NCBI GenBank assembly: GCA_947498125.1
Contig: CANMJH010000002.1
Coordinates: 997,001-1,061,000, forward strand
Length of the DNA: 64,000 bases
Direction of reading: 5' to 3'
DNA from: an uncultured Nioella sp.
Lineage (GTDB): Bacteria; Pseudomonadota; Alphaproteobacteria; Rhodobacterales; Rhodobacteraceae
The translations under genes and the position numbers were made by a program. A model generated the notes under the pieces. That model was given only the letters and a program-made list of their open reading frames with translations. It had not been told where the DNA came from and did no database searches. Every line of letters begins with the position of its first letter. Positions within the stretch are counted from its first letter, which is position 1. Shown piece by piece: positions 27,434 to 35,193 of this stretch.

Positions 27434-28239
27434 CAGGCGGCCTTTTGATTTGCAACGGCCTTGGAAAAGAGGCGGTCGAAATTCGCGGTGGTTTGGGCGA
27501 AGAATTCGGGCACGGTTACGCCAAAAGTCTCGGCTGCGCGTGTGGCGGTATGGGCGGTGTAAGCGGGCTCATTCCGTTTTCCGCGAAAGGGCGGCGGCGC
27601 CAAATAGGGGCTGTCCGTTTCAACAAGGATACGGTCGATTGGTGCGGCAGAAAAAATATCGCGCAGATCACCAGATTTCGGGAATGCTGTGATCCCAGAC
27701 ATCGACAAATAAAACCCAAGGCCAAGCGCAGTTTCGGCCAATTTGCGCGACGAGCTAAAGCAATGCATCACGCAAGAATACGCACCTTTGGCATGCTCCT
27801 CGCTTAAGATCCGCGCCATGTCTTCGTCAGCATCCCGGCTATGGATGATAAGCGGCAGACCAGTTTCGCGCGCGGCGGCTATGTGAATGCGTAAGCTGTC
27901 TTGCTGCTTTTCGGCGCTTTCAGCGGTGTAATGGTAATCCAGGCCAGTCTCGCCAATCCCCACAAATTTTGGGTGTTGGGCGAGGGCCACAAGTTCGTCA
28001 AACGTGGCCATCGGTTCTTCGGCGACACTCATCGGATGTGTTCCGGCGGCCCAGAAAACCGGCTCATGAGCTTCGGCAATCGCCTGCACCTGCGCCACAT
28101 TCCGCAAGCGGGTGCAAATCGTGACCATACGTGTCACGCCCGCCGCCTGAGCACGCGCAATCACATCGGGCAACTCTCCGTCGAAATCGGGAAAGTCGAG
28201 ATGGCAATGGCTGTCAACGATCTCGGGAAGGTCGGTCAT
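27433..28239 (-). CDS. TatD-family metal-dependent DNase
   Basis: A 268-residue TatD hydrolase with a metal-dependent TIM-barrel. Motifs: the N-terminal DSHCHLDF metal ligands, GETGLDYH, the PLIIHSRDAD strand, VMHCFSS and the late VETDSPYLAP containing the catalytic Asp. Characterised members are 3'-5' exonucleases or endonucleases acting on DNA and are linked to oxidative DNA damage repair; the family is not part of Tat secretion despite its name. It follows holB by 27 bp on the minus strand and overlaps the next gene by a base. Confidence 0.92.
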   Translation of the reverse strand: MTDLPEIVDSHCHLDFPDFDGELPDVIARAQAAGVTRMVTICTRLRNVAQVQAIAEAHEPVFWAAGTHPMSVAEEPMATFDELVALAQHPKFVGIGETGLDYHYTAESAEKQQDSLRIHIAAARETGLPLIIHSRDADEDMARILSEEHAKGAYSCVMHCFSSSRKLAETALGLGFYLSMSGITAFPKSGDLRDIFSAAPIDRILVETDSPYLAPPPFRGKRNEPAYTAHTATRAAETFGVTVPEFFAQTTANFDRLFSKAVANQKAA

Positions 28240-28266
28240 CGAGAGGGGCGGTCCTTTGCGCTGATA

Positions 28267-29406
28267 TTATGGGGCTTGGATGGCCAAATTTTCTGCAGCG
28301 CGGCCAATCCTGTGACACATATCAAGCAGAAGCGCGGCAGGGTCAAGATTGACGGACTTGCCGCGACGTGCGCGGGACGTCAGATCAGCTGCCAGATCGG
28401 CCCAAGCGCGGCCCGATACCATATCGGGCGCAAGACGTAGCAAAACGTCGCCTTCGCCTTTGACGATTTCTTTTGGGGCTGCGCCAGTTGCGCCCGCCCG
28501 TGCAAGCCGCGCTAAAAGCCGGTCAATCAGCGTCAAAGTCAGATCAAATCGCGCCTCGGCCCCGCGTCCGCCGCTGGAATTGGCCAAAGCAATGGCTTTC
28601 GCACGATCCATGCGAGGGAGGGTGGCAAACAGGCCGAGGATCTCTTGATAGAGGGCCAGCCCGTTTTGACCCATCAACCCGATTGCCTCGCCGACTGATC
28701 CGGCAGCCAATTCACCAAGCGCGTCCGCTTCCTCTGCCCAAAATCCGGCGCCTTCCAATGCGTTGCCCATATCCTCAGGACCAAGGGGCGCAAGTGACAG
28801 GGTTCGGCAGCGCGAGCGGATGGTGGGTAAAAGGCGGCTGGGTTGATGCGAAATTAGCAAGAGCGTTGCGCCTTCCGGCGGCTCTTCCAACATCTTCAGC
28901 AAAGCGTTTGCGGCGGCCACGTTCATCTCATCGGCGCTATCAACAATCACGACGCGTCGTCCGCCCTCGGCCGCGGAAAGCCCGAAGAACGATTTCATTT
29001 TGCGAACCTCATCGACCGTGATGACGGTTTTGACTTTGCCGGTCTTCTCGTCCACCGGACGGCGCAGCAGAAATAGCCCGGGTTCCGATAGGGCTTGGAT
29101 ACGTGCAGTAACGGGGTGTGCGTCCGGAATATCAAGGCTGTCTGGAGGAGGGGTCGCAAAGAGGGCATCGCCATCTTGTGGCGGCGTCGCCAACAGAAAT
29201 TTCGCAATCCGCCAGGCTAGCGTAGCTTTGCCAACGCCTTTTGGCCCTGTGATCAGCCACGCATGGTGCAATCGCTCGGCATTAAACGCCTTTAGAAAGC
29301 TGGCCTCTGCCACGTCATGCCCAAAAACCTGCCGCGTCATCCGAGGATGCGGAGCCCCCTCTGCGCGGTCCGGTTCGGGCAATTCTTCGGCAGCGGCGCG
29401 GCTCAT
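28267..29406 (-). CDS. holB: DNA polymerase III subunit delta' HolB
   Basis: A 379-residue clamp-loader subunit. The N-terminal AAA+ domain holds a P-loop-like GPKGVGKATLA, the sensor-1 region LLLISHQPSRL and the SRCRTL (SRC) motif that acts in trans as an arginine finger for gamma/tau. The C-terminal collar domain matches in length. In the clamp-loader complex it helps load the beta clamp. It overlaps tmk by 4 bases (29403-29406), a pairing conserved in many bacteria. I see no zinc module between the P-loop and DEVRK region. Confidence 0.93.
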   Translation of the reverse strand: MSRAAAEELPEPDRAEGAPHPRMTRQVFGHDVAEASFLKAFNAERLHHAWLITGPKGVGKATLAWRIAKFLLATPPQDGDALFATPPPDSLDIPDAHPVTARIQALSEPGLFLLRRPVDEKTGKVKTVITVDEVRKMKSFFGLSAAEGGRRVVIVDSADEMNVAAANALLKMLEEPPEGATLLLISHQPSRLLPTIRSRCRTLSLAPLGPEDMGNALEGAGFWAEEADALGELAAGSVGEAIGLMGQNGLALYQEILGLFATLPRMDRAKAIALANSSGGRGAEARFDLTLTLIDRLLARLARAGATGAAPKEIVKGEGDVLLRLAPDMVSGRAWADLAADLTSRARRGKSVNLDPAALLLDMCHRIGRAAENLAIQAP

Positions 29407-30014
29407 CGCATGGCCTGAGTGACGGTGTTCAAAAGATGCCGCGCAATCTCAGCCGGTTCACGGCTTGCATCGATAAGGCGACAGCGGCGCGGGTTGCGGC
29501 GCGCCAGGCCCTTGAAGCCATCGCGCAGCGCCACCTGAAACTCGAGGCCAAATTCTTCGAACCGATCCTCGCCCGATCCGCGTGCCAGCCCACGATCCAG
29601 TGCAACGGCCGGGTCCATATCCAAAATCAAGGTCAGATCTGGTTCAACTGCAATAGCAAGTTCATGTATGCCATCCACTAGGCCCCGCAAGTCGCCCCGT
29701 GTTGCTCCTTGGTAGACGCGGGTTGAATCCGCAAAACGATCGGTAATCACGATCTTTCCGTCTGCAAGGGCAGGGCGGATTGTCCGTTCCAGATGGTCGC
29801 GGCGGGCGGCGGTGAATAGCAGGATCTCGGTTTCAGCTGACCAGCGATCTGTCGCCCCTTCAACCAGTAATCGGCGGATTTCTTCGGCGCCCGGCGCACC
29901 GCCAGGTTCTCGGGTCAGAACGACCTCATGCCCCGCGGCGTGCAGACCCTCAGCCAACAATCGAGCTTGGGTGCTCTTGCCAGATCCGTCGATCCCTTCA
30001 AGTGAAATGAACAT
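29403..30014 (-). CDS. tmk: Thymidylate kinase
   Basis: A 203-residue dTMP kinase that converts dTMP to dTDP for DNA synthesis. Motifs: P-loop EGIDGSGKST (residues 6-15), the TREPGG substrate-binding motif, the ITDRFADSTRVYQG motif containing the DR pair, and a lid region with Gly/Arg. Length is typical. The start shares a base with the dacC-like stop and the stop overlaps holB, so this is a tightly coupled transcription unit. Confidence 0.95.
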   Translation of the reverse strand: MFISLEGIDGSGKSTQARLLAEGLHAAGHEVVLTREPGGAPGAEEIRRLLVEGATDRWSAETEILLFTAARRDHLERTIRPALADGKIVITDRFADSTRVYQGATRGDLRGLVDGIHELAIAVEPDLTLILDMDPAVALDRGLARGSGEDRFEEFGLEFQVALRDGFKGLARRNPRRCRLIDASREPAEIARHLLNTVTQAMR

Positions 30015-31180
30015 CAGCCGGCCAATGGATCGCCGCCGCCGAACACCATTTGCCAGACCTGTCCGGCAGCGGTGCGCAAGCGAGGCATAAGGCCAGCCAT
30101 GCCGACATCATTGGTGGCAATCAGCGTAACGCGGCGTTCTTCGAAACCTTCGACCCGGATCACCAGTTCGCCAATTTCTTGCCCAGCCACAATCGGAGCC
30201 TCGAGCGGTCCAATATAGGTCACTTCGGACTCCATTTCGGTGTCCAGAATTGCGGGCAGCAGCATCGTAACACTTTCCGCCGCAGCCATTCCGACGGTGC
30301 CAACTTCACCCAAGAATACTTCGGCTTCGGTCACTTCAAACCCTTCTGCGATCACTTCACGTTCTGCAAATTGGCGGAAAGCCCAATTCACGATCCGTTC
30401 GGCCTCGCTGGCGCGCTCAGCCGCGCTGTTCAAGCCCGAGATCACAAATGTCACGCGCCGGTTGCCCTGCACTGCCGAGCCGACAAGCCCATATCCGGCC
30501 TCTTGTGTGTGACCGGTTTTCAAGCCATCCGCCCCAATCCCCAGACCCAACAGGGGGTTGCGGTTAAACCGGTTGTCAGGTGCGCGACCATCAAAGGCAA
30601 ACTCTGTTTCAGCGAAATACGCGTAATATTGCGGAAACTCAGTGATTAGCCGCTCGGCGAGAATGGCCAGATCATGGGCCGACATCACATGGCCCGGTGC
30701 AGGCCAGCCATTTGAGTTTCGAAAAGTAGACTGCATCATACCCAGCTGGCGCGCACGGTCGGTCATAAGCTGTGCGAACCCGGCCTCGGTTCCGTCCGGC
30801 GACAATGCCTCGGCCAAGGCGGCCGTCGCGTCGTTCCCTGAAAGAACGATAATCCCCATAATTAGATCCTCGACCGAAACCCGGTCGCGCGGATCTAGAA
30901 ACATGGTCGAGCCGCCATAGCTGGCCGCATGAGCACTAACCGGTAGAATTGTGTCCAACGCCAATCGCCCGTCTTCGAGCGCCTCGAAGGCCATGTTGAG
31001 TGTCATCAACTTTGACATCGAGGCCGGGGGAAGGGGCACATCACCGTTAATGTTAAGCAACACCTGACCGGTATTGTGGTCGATGACATAGGCAGCTGTC
31101 GCGTCCGTTTCGAATGCGGCAACTGGCAGCGCCAGAAGACACAAAACGAAGCCAAGAATTAGGCGCAGGCGAAGAAACAT
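30014..31180 (-). CDS. D-alanyl-D-alanine carboxypeptidase (PBP5/6 type)
   Basis: A periplasmic penicillin-binding protein of about 388 residues that trims the terminal D-Ala from peptidoglycan stem peptides. A signal peptide ends near AFA-TDA (residues 1-24). Catalytic motifs are SMSK (SxxK, Ser54), SGND (SxN) and KTGHT (KTG). The C-terminal PBP5-type beta domain follows, but an amphipathic membrane-anchor helix is less obvious. The frame extends five codons further to 31195; the ATG at 31180 has a better site, GGGGGATCC. The upstream SPOR gene ends 19 bp before it, so the cell-wall genes form one unit with tmk and holB. Confidence 0.9.
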   Translation of the reverse strand: MFLRLRLILGFVLCLLALPVAAFETDATAAYVIDHNTGQVLLNINGDVPLPPASMSKLMTLNMAFEALEDGRLALDTILPVSAHAASYGGSTMFLDPRDRVSVEDLIMGIIVLSGNDATAALAEALSPDGTEAGFAQLMTDRARQLGMMQSTFRNSNGWPAPGHVMSAHDLAILAERLITEFPQYYAYFAETEFAFDGRAPDNRFNRNPLLGLGIGADGLKTGHTQEAGYGLVGSAVQGNRRVTFVISGLNSAAERASEAERIVNWAFRQFAEREVIAEGFEVTEAEVFLGEVGTVGMAAAESVTMLLPAILDTEMESEVTYIGPLEAPIVAGQEIGELVIRVEGFEERRVTLIATNDVGMAGLMPRLRTAAGQVWQMVFGGGDPLAG

Positions 31181-31199
31181 GGATCCCCCGAACATCAGG

Positions 31200-32078
31200 T
31201 TAGTTGGTCACAAAATAGGCGTCGCTAAAGCCAAGATCGCGGATTGTCTCCAAAAGAGTTGTCCGTTCGTTTCGATTGCGCGCAGGCCCCACAACAACCC
31301 GCCAGAAGGTGCGGCCGCTGCTGGTTTGCTCATGGACGGTCGGAATAAGCCCGGCATTGCGCATCATATCGGCTGAACGGTTGGCATTTGCCTCGACGCT
31401 AAAAATGCCGATCTGAATAAAGGGCCGGTCCAATGAACTGGCAACCGCCGCAGGCGCAGCGGGGGTAGGCGCGGCTGCCGTCGCCTCTGTCGCATCAACT
31501 TCGTCCAGCGCCGCGCTTGCGGCGGCGATAGGATCGATGGTCGATGATTGGATTTCGCCCGAGTCCACTGGCGACACGGCAGCACTTGCTGCTGGGGCGG
31601 CATTTGGGTCGACCTCTTCGACTTCTTCGCGGCGCAACGCCGTCACATTCAGTGTAGTGGGCGAGCCTGCCACCATATTGAGTGCCGCGGCTGCATCGGA
31701 TGATACTTGCAATCGAGGTCCGGGATTTTCCCGCTCGCGGCGGAAAAGCGCGCCAATGACAAATTCTCCATTGGCTTCGTTGCGAATAATCACCCGCTCA
31801 GGATCGGTTGCGTCCGGATGCGCGATCCAGACCCCGCCAAGAGACGGTCGCCCGTCCCAAAGGCCCTCATCGGTAACCTGAAATACTTCGGGCGCTTCAA
31901 CATCGCGTTCAACCAACCGGGTGGTTGTCGACGGGCTGACGCCGTCGGACGCGCCTGAGGTGCCAGACCCTTGGCCAAATGGCAGTTGAAGTCCATCTTC
32001 ACACCCTGCCAGCACAAATGCCAGTCCAGCAATCCCGATGATCCGCACCGCTTTGCGATTCATGGTTTGAAAGCTCAT
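31200..32078 (-). CDS. SPOR-domain lipoprotein
   Basis: A 292-residue lipoprotein (lipobox LAGC near residue 24) with an Ala/Pro-rich middle and a C-terminal SPOR domain of about 75 residues (from RPFIQIGIFS to DAYFVTN). SPOR domains bind denuded peptidoglycan at division sites. The frame stays open up to 32411, but that extension runs through the tRNA gene and is spurious. The ATG at 32078 has GAGGGAC upstream; another ATG at 32063 is possible. It is encoded directly upstream of the D-Ala carboxypeptidase, fitting a cell-wall role. Confidence 0.85.
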   Translation of the reverse strand: MSFQTMNRKAVRIIGIAGLAFVLAGCEDGLQLPFGQGSGTSGASDGVSPSTTTRLVERDVEAPEVFQVTDEGLWDGRPSLGGVWIAHPDATDPERVIIRNEANGEFVIGALFRRERENPGPRLQVSSDAAAALNMVAGSPTTLNVTALRREEVEEVDPNAAPAASAAVSPVDSGEIQSSTIDPIAAASAALDEVDATEATAAAPTPAAPAAVASSLDRPFIQIGIFSVEANANRSADMMRNAGLIPTVHEQTSSGRTFWRVVVGPARNRNERTTLLETIRDLGFSDAYFVTN

Positions 32079-32301
32079 CGCTTTGTCCCTCTGCTCTGCC
32101 GCCTCGCGTTGTTTGCCAACGCCCCTGCTTGAGCTTTCCCCAAGCGTATTCTTCCGGTCGCCCGGCCTGTTTCGAGCGCAGGATACAGACAAGCGGGGCA
32201 ACTGCAAACCCAACTTGACCTGATCGGCGACAAGTTGCGCCATGCCAGACGCAAAAACGGACTTTTCAATTGCGATTAGCCCCGATATGGAATGTCTCGT
32301 C

Positions 32302-32391
32302 GGAGGAGTGGCAGAGTGGTTGAATGCACCGGTCTTGAAAACCGACGTAGGTGAAAGTCTACCGTGGGTTCGAATCCCACCTCCTCCGCCA
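32302..32391 (+). tRNA. tRNA-Ser (anticodon TGA)
   Basis: A 90-base class II tRNA including an encoded CCA. The acceptor stem GGAGGAG/CTCCTCC is perfect, the D-arm is TGGCAGAGTGGTTGAATGCA, and the anticodon loop is CTTGAAA giving anticodon TGA, which reads UCA and probably UCG or UCU by wobble. The long variable arm (GTAG-GTGAAAGT-CTAC) is typical of serine tRNA, and the T-loop is GTTCGAATC. The outermost pair of the anticodon stem (27-43) is a C-A mismatch. No second tRNA is adjacent. Confidence 0.95.
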
Positions 32392-32554
32392 CCCAATAGG
32401 GTTTGGCACAATGGTCTGCTTTAATGAGACCTTCGAAACATTTTCAGCGGGTTGAACTTGGCTTTAAAGCCCTTACGAAATCTGTTTTTCAAAAATAGCT
32501 TTGTTTTCAGCCTCACCCTTAAGGCGAGATTTCAGGAGGGCACATTTTTTTGGC

Positions 32555-32570
32555 TGACAAAGTTTTGTCA
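32555..32570. repeat. 16-bp near-perfect palindrome
   Basis: The sequence TGACAAAGTTTTGTCA consists of TGACAAA and TTTGTCA around a GT centre. It lies 17 bp beyond the stop of the SMR-like gene, so it could be a protein-binding site or the stem of a small hairpin. The 195 bp between the tRNA and that gene hold nothing else that I recognise. Confidence 0.45.
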
Positions 32571-32586
32571 AAGCGCTGCGTGTATC

Positions 32587-32955
32587 TCAGGCGCTGACTG
32601 CCATGAGGCATAGCCCGCCGATGATCATGCCCAATCCTGCAATTCGTACGATGGGTAGAGTTTCGCCAAGAAATACGACTGACATTACAGATACGGCTAC
32701 AAAGCTCATTGCGACAAAGGGATAGGCCAAGGAGAGGTCCATCCGCCTAAGTGCGAACAGCCACAAAACCATCCCAATGCTGTAACAGAACAGCCCGGTA
32801 ATGACCCATGGCGAGGTCAGCATCGCAACAACCTTGTTGGCGATCCCGGCCCCCGCCGGAAAGACCACAGTTCCCACTCCTGTTTTGAAACAGGTTTGCC
32901 CCGAGGCTGATAACATCACGCTACAAAAAATTAGTAGGAAACTTGTTGGGGTCAT
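32587..32955 (-). CDS. EamA/SMR-like small membrane transporter (ArnE-like)
   Basis: A 122-residue protein with four hydrophobic segments, like the small multidrug resistance or half-EamA proteins. The C-terminal part, MDLSLAYPFVAMSFVAVSVMSVVFLGETL, is characteristic of this group, including the ArnE-type undecaprenyl-phosphate-sugar flippase subunit. The frame extends upstream to 33087, but the first residues there are not membrane-like, so the ATG at 32955 is preferred. It is divergent from a GT39 transferase 299 bp away; both are lipid-linked sugar functions by family, so they may cooperate. Confidence 0.75.
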   Translation of the reverse strand: MTPTSFLLIFCSVMLSASGQTCFKTGVGTVVFPAGAGIANKVVAMLTSPWVITGLFCYSIGMVLWLFALRRMDLSLAYPFVAMSFVAVSVMSVVFLGETLPIVRIAGLGMIIGGLCLMAVSA

Positions 32956-33254
32956 AAGTCGTATCCGATTTCTTTTTTCGTTGGTCAAAGGGGCCAAACA
33001 TGTTCGACCCCATGCCCATAATACCGTTTTGCCGGAGTCTGGGTCGGGTGCCAGCCGATGGTCGCCTCTGTCGTTCGTTGGTGCCACGCCCGAGTGATGG
33101 TTTCGCTTCGAATGACGCTATGCGACAATCAAGGCCCGGGCAGGGCGGGCGTTGGATGGTTTTGTGGCAAAAGTGACTCAAGATGGTAAGAAACGTGCAG
33201 TCCAAACGCGAAAGCACTGTGTTTTGAACGCGTTTTGGTTAGGACTCTGCCATT

Positions 33255-34994
33255 ATGACAACCCAAAGAACCCAAGGCGAGCATCCCGCTGACTCGCATG
33301 AGAAACGTCGATATCTGACGCTGGTTTTATTGTTCCTTTTTGGATTTACGCTTCGTGCAGTAGGTGCTGATTACGGATATTTTCATGGGGATGAGCCCAT
33401 TGCGGCAGCGGCCCGGGTTCTGACGGGTGAGTTGGTTCCGGGCCAACATTTCTACCCTCCACTGGTCAACTATCTTCATGCATTGGGATTTGCCGGTTTG
33501 TTTGTGGTTGGACTGATCTCCAACTGGTGGGACGGAACCGAAGGGTTTCGCAGCCAGTTTTTCGAAGATCCCACGGTCTTCTATGTGACGGCCCGCCTCG
33601 TAACCGCTGCCATCGGTGCGTTGGTCGCGCCGCTATTTTACATGATTGCTCGGCGCGTTGGATTGGCACCACGATTTGCTCTTCTTGTAGGGGTGGCCGG
33701 CGCCTTGTTTCCACTCGGTGTTTTTATGTCCCATATCGCCAAGGGCGATGTGGCTTTGGCGACCGCAATTGTCGCGATGTTCTGGGCGATCATCGCAAGA
33801 TTTGACACTGAACGACCCGTCAAATGGGACGTCTTGATCGCAGTGTTCGTGGTTCTTGCCATGAGCTTTAAGCAAAGCAGTCTGTTTATCTTGCTACCCT
33901 CTGCCATTGGGGTCAGCTTTCTGGTTTGGCGGGCCGAAGGAGCCTTGGCCTTGCTGTGGTCGTTGCTGCGGATTGTCCTGACGGGTGTGATTTTATGGCC
34001 GATTTTGAACATTGGCATTCTGTTGGATTTCCAGAATTTTCTGGAATTTCAGCGCATTCAAACGGTCATGTCGTTGAGGACAGATGATGGCATGTCTGTT
34101 GGGGTATGGACGCTTTTCGAGCGTATATGGATGCCGGTCTTGGGGCTAAACCCCGTTTTTGCGATCGTGGCAGTAGCCTTTCCGATAATAGTGGCAACGC
34201 GCCGCTGCGAATTGCGCCACAAACCGGTTTTGATTGTCATTTGGGTATCACTTTTGGCTGCAACATTGGCCCTTGCTGTGATTTCTGGCGCGCGCCAGCC
34301 GGAACACCTGTGGATTGCGAATTTTGCAGGGTTTACGTTTTTGTCGGTCATCGCGCTGGCAAGTTTAATCCAAGCAACAGACCGAAGGTTTCAAATCGGA
34401 GGTTCAGTTGTCCTTGCCCTTGGTTTGGTCGGAATGCTGATCGGTGCCGCAATTCCCATCCGGCAGGCGGTTGCCACGCCGCTTCGAACTTTAACGGATG
34501 CTTTTATCGCCGAAGAGCTTGCCGATGAAATGATCATGACGATGGTCGATATCGGCCTGCCACAACGGCGCGAGGCGCAGGCACTTCAATTGGCCCGCTG
34601 GGATCGGTTGGCCGAACGGTATAGCGTAACCATGCCCGAATTGGCCGAGGAACGTCTGATTCAGGAAAATGTGCCCGGCTCGGTGTTCTATCTGGCAATG
34701 CCTACTGTGATGTATGGGCTAGAAGGTGTCGACGAGGACGATGTGGATTTTGTCGTGCAACCCCACGCTTGGCCGCCTCAGCGAGAGGAATGGCAGCTGG
34801 ACTATTGGACCGAGCAAGGGTTTGAGATCTTCTTGGTGTCAAACTTGCAGTTCAATTTGGATGAAATTGACTCCCAATTAATGCGCGCATTCTTCCATGA
34901 CATGGTCGAGCGCTGCGAAGTTGAGATGAACTTTGTCGCGTCAAAACAGCTTTTTCTTGAGCGTGACGTCACCATTTTCCGCTGTTCTGGTTAA
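33255..34994 (+). CDS. GT39-family (ArnT/PMT-like) membrane glycosyltransferase
   Basis: A 579-residue polytopic membrane protein. The first hydrophobic segment is followed by a periplasmic loop with the motif FHGDEPIAAAARVL; the acidic DE is at the position of the catalytic aspartate-glutamate in dolichyl-phosphate-mannose mannosyltransferases and ArnT. About a dozen membrane helices follow, then a C-terminal soluble domain of about 170 residues. Such enzymes move a sugar from a polyprenyl-phosphate donor to a periplasmic acceptor, such as lipid A or protein. The acceptor is unknown. The 299-bp divergent gap to the SMR-like gene shows no further ORF. Confidence 0.8.
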   Translation: MTTQRTQGEHPADSHEKRRYLTLVLLFLFGFTLRAVGADYGYFHGDEPIAAAARVLTGELVPGQHFYPPLVNYLHALGFAGLFVVGLISNWWDGTEGFRSQFFEDPTVFYVTARLVTAAIGALVAPLFYMIARRVGLAPRFALLVGVAGALFPLGVFMSHIAKGDVALATAIVAMFWAIIARFDTERPVKWDVLIAVFVVLAMSFKQSSLFILLPSAIGVSFLVWRAEGALALLWSLLRIVLTGVILWPILNIGILLDFQNFLEFQRIQTVMSLRTDDGMSVGVWTLFERIWMPVLGLNPVFAIVAVAFPIIVATRRCELRHKPVLIVIWVSLLAATLALAVISGARQPEHLWIANFAGFTFLSVIALASLIQATDRRFQIGGSVVLALGLVGMLIGAAIPIRQAVATPLRTLTDAFIAEELADEMIMTMVDIGLPQRREAQALQLARWDRLAERYSVTMPELAEERLIQENVPGSVFYLAMPTVMYGLEGVDEDDVDFVVQPHAWPPQREEWQLDYWTEQGFEIFLVSNLQFNLDEIDSQLMRAFFHDMVERCEVEMNFVASKQLFLERDVTIFRCSG

Positions 34995-35143
34995 CCCGAT
35001 CTATGGCCCAATAGGATGCACCGACCAGCCAGCCGGTCGGCAGAACTGATGCTGCGCAATGCCTAACTTTGAGCCTGCACATTGAATGTCGATGGGTTGC
35101 CCTGAATTTTTGGAGCCGTACAACGGACCGAAATCTAAGCAGC

Positions 35144-35176
35144 CTGCCGCCGGGTTTCAGATTGGTCCGGCGGCAG
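35144..35176. terminator. Strong hairpin between GT39 gene and RTX gene
   Basis: A CTGCCGCCGG / CCGGCGGCAG stem of 10 bp encloses 13 bases. It lies 150 bp after the GT39 stop and 18 bp after the RTX gene stop on the other strand. It could terminate both genes, but neither side has a long T-tract. Confidence 0.55.
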
Positions 35177-35193
35177 ATCTATTCTCGTGGTTT

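Noticed and set aside
32079-32411. Upstream extension of the SPOR lipoprotein frame
   Set aside because: It crosses the tRNA-Ser gene and would bury the lipoprotein signal about 110 residues inside the protein.
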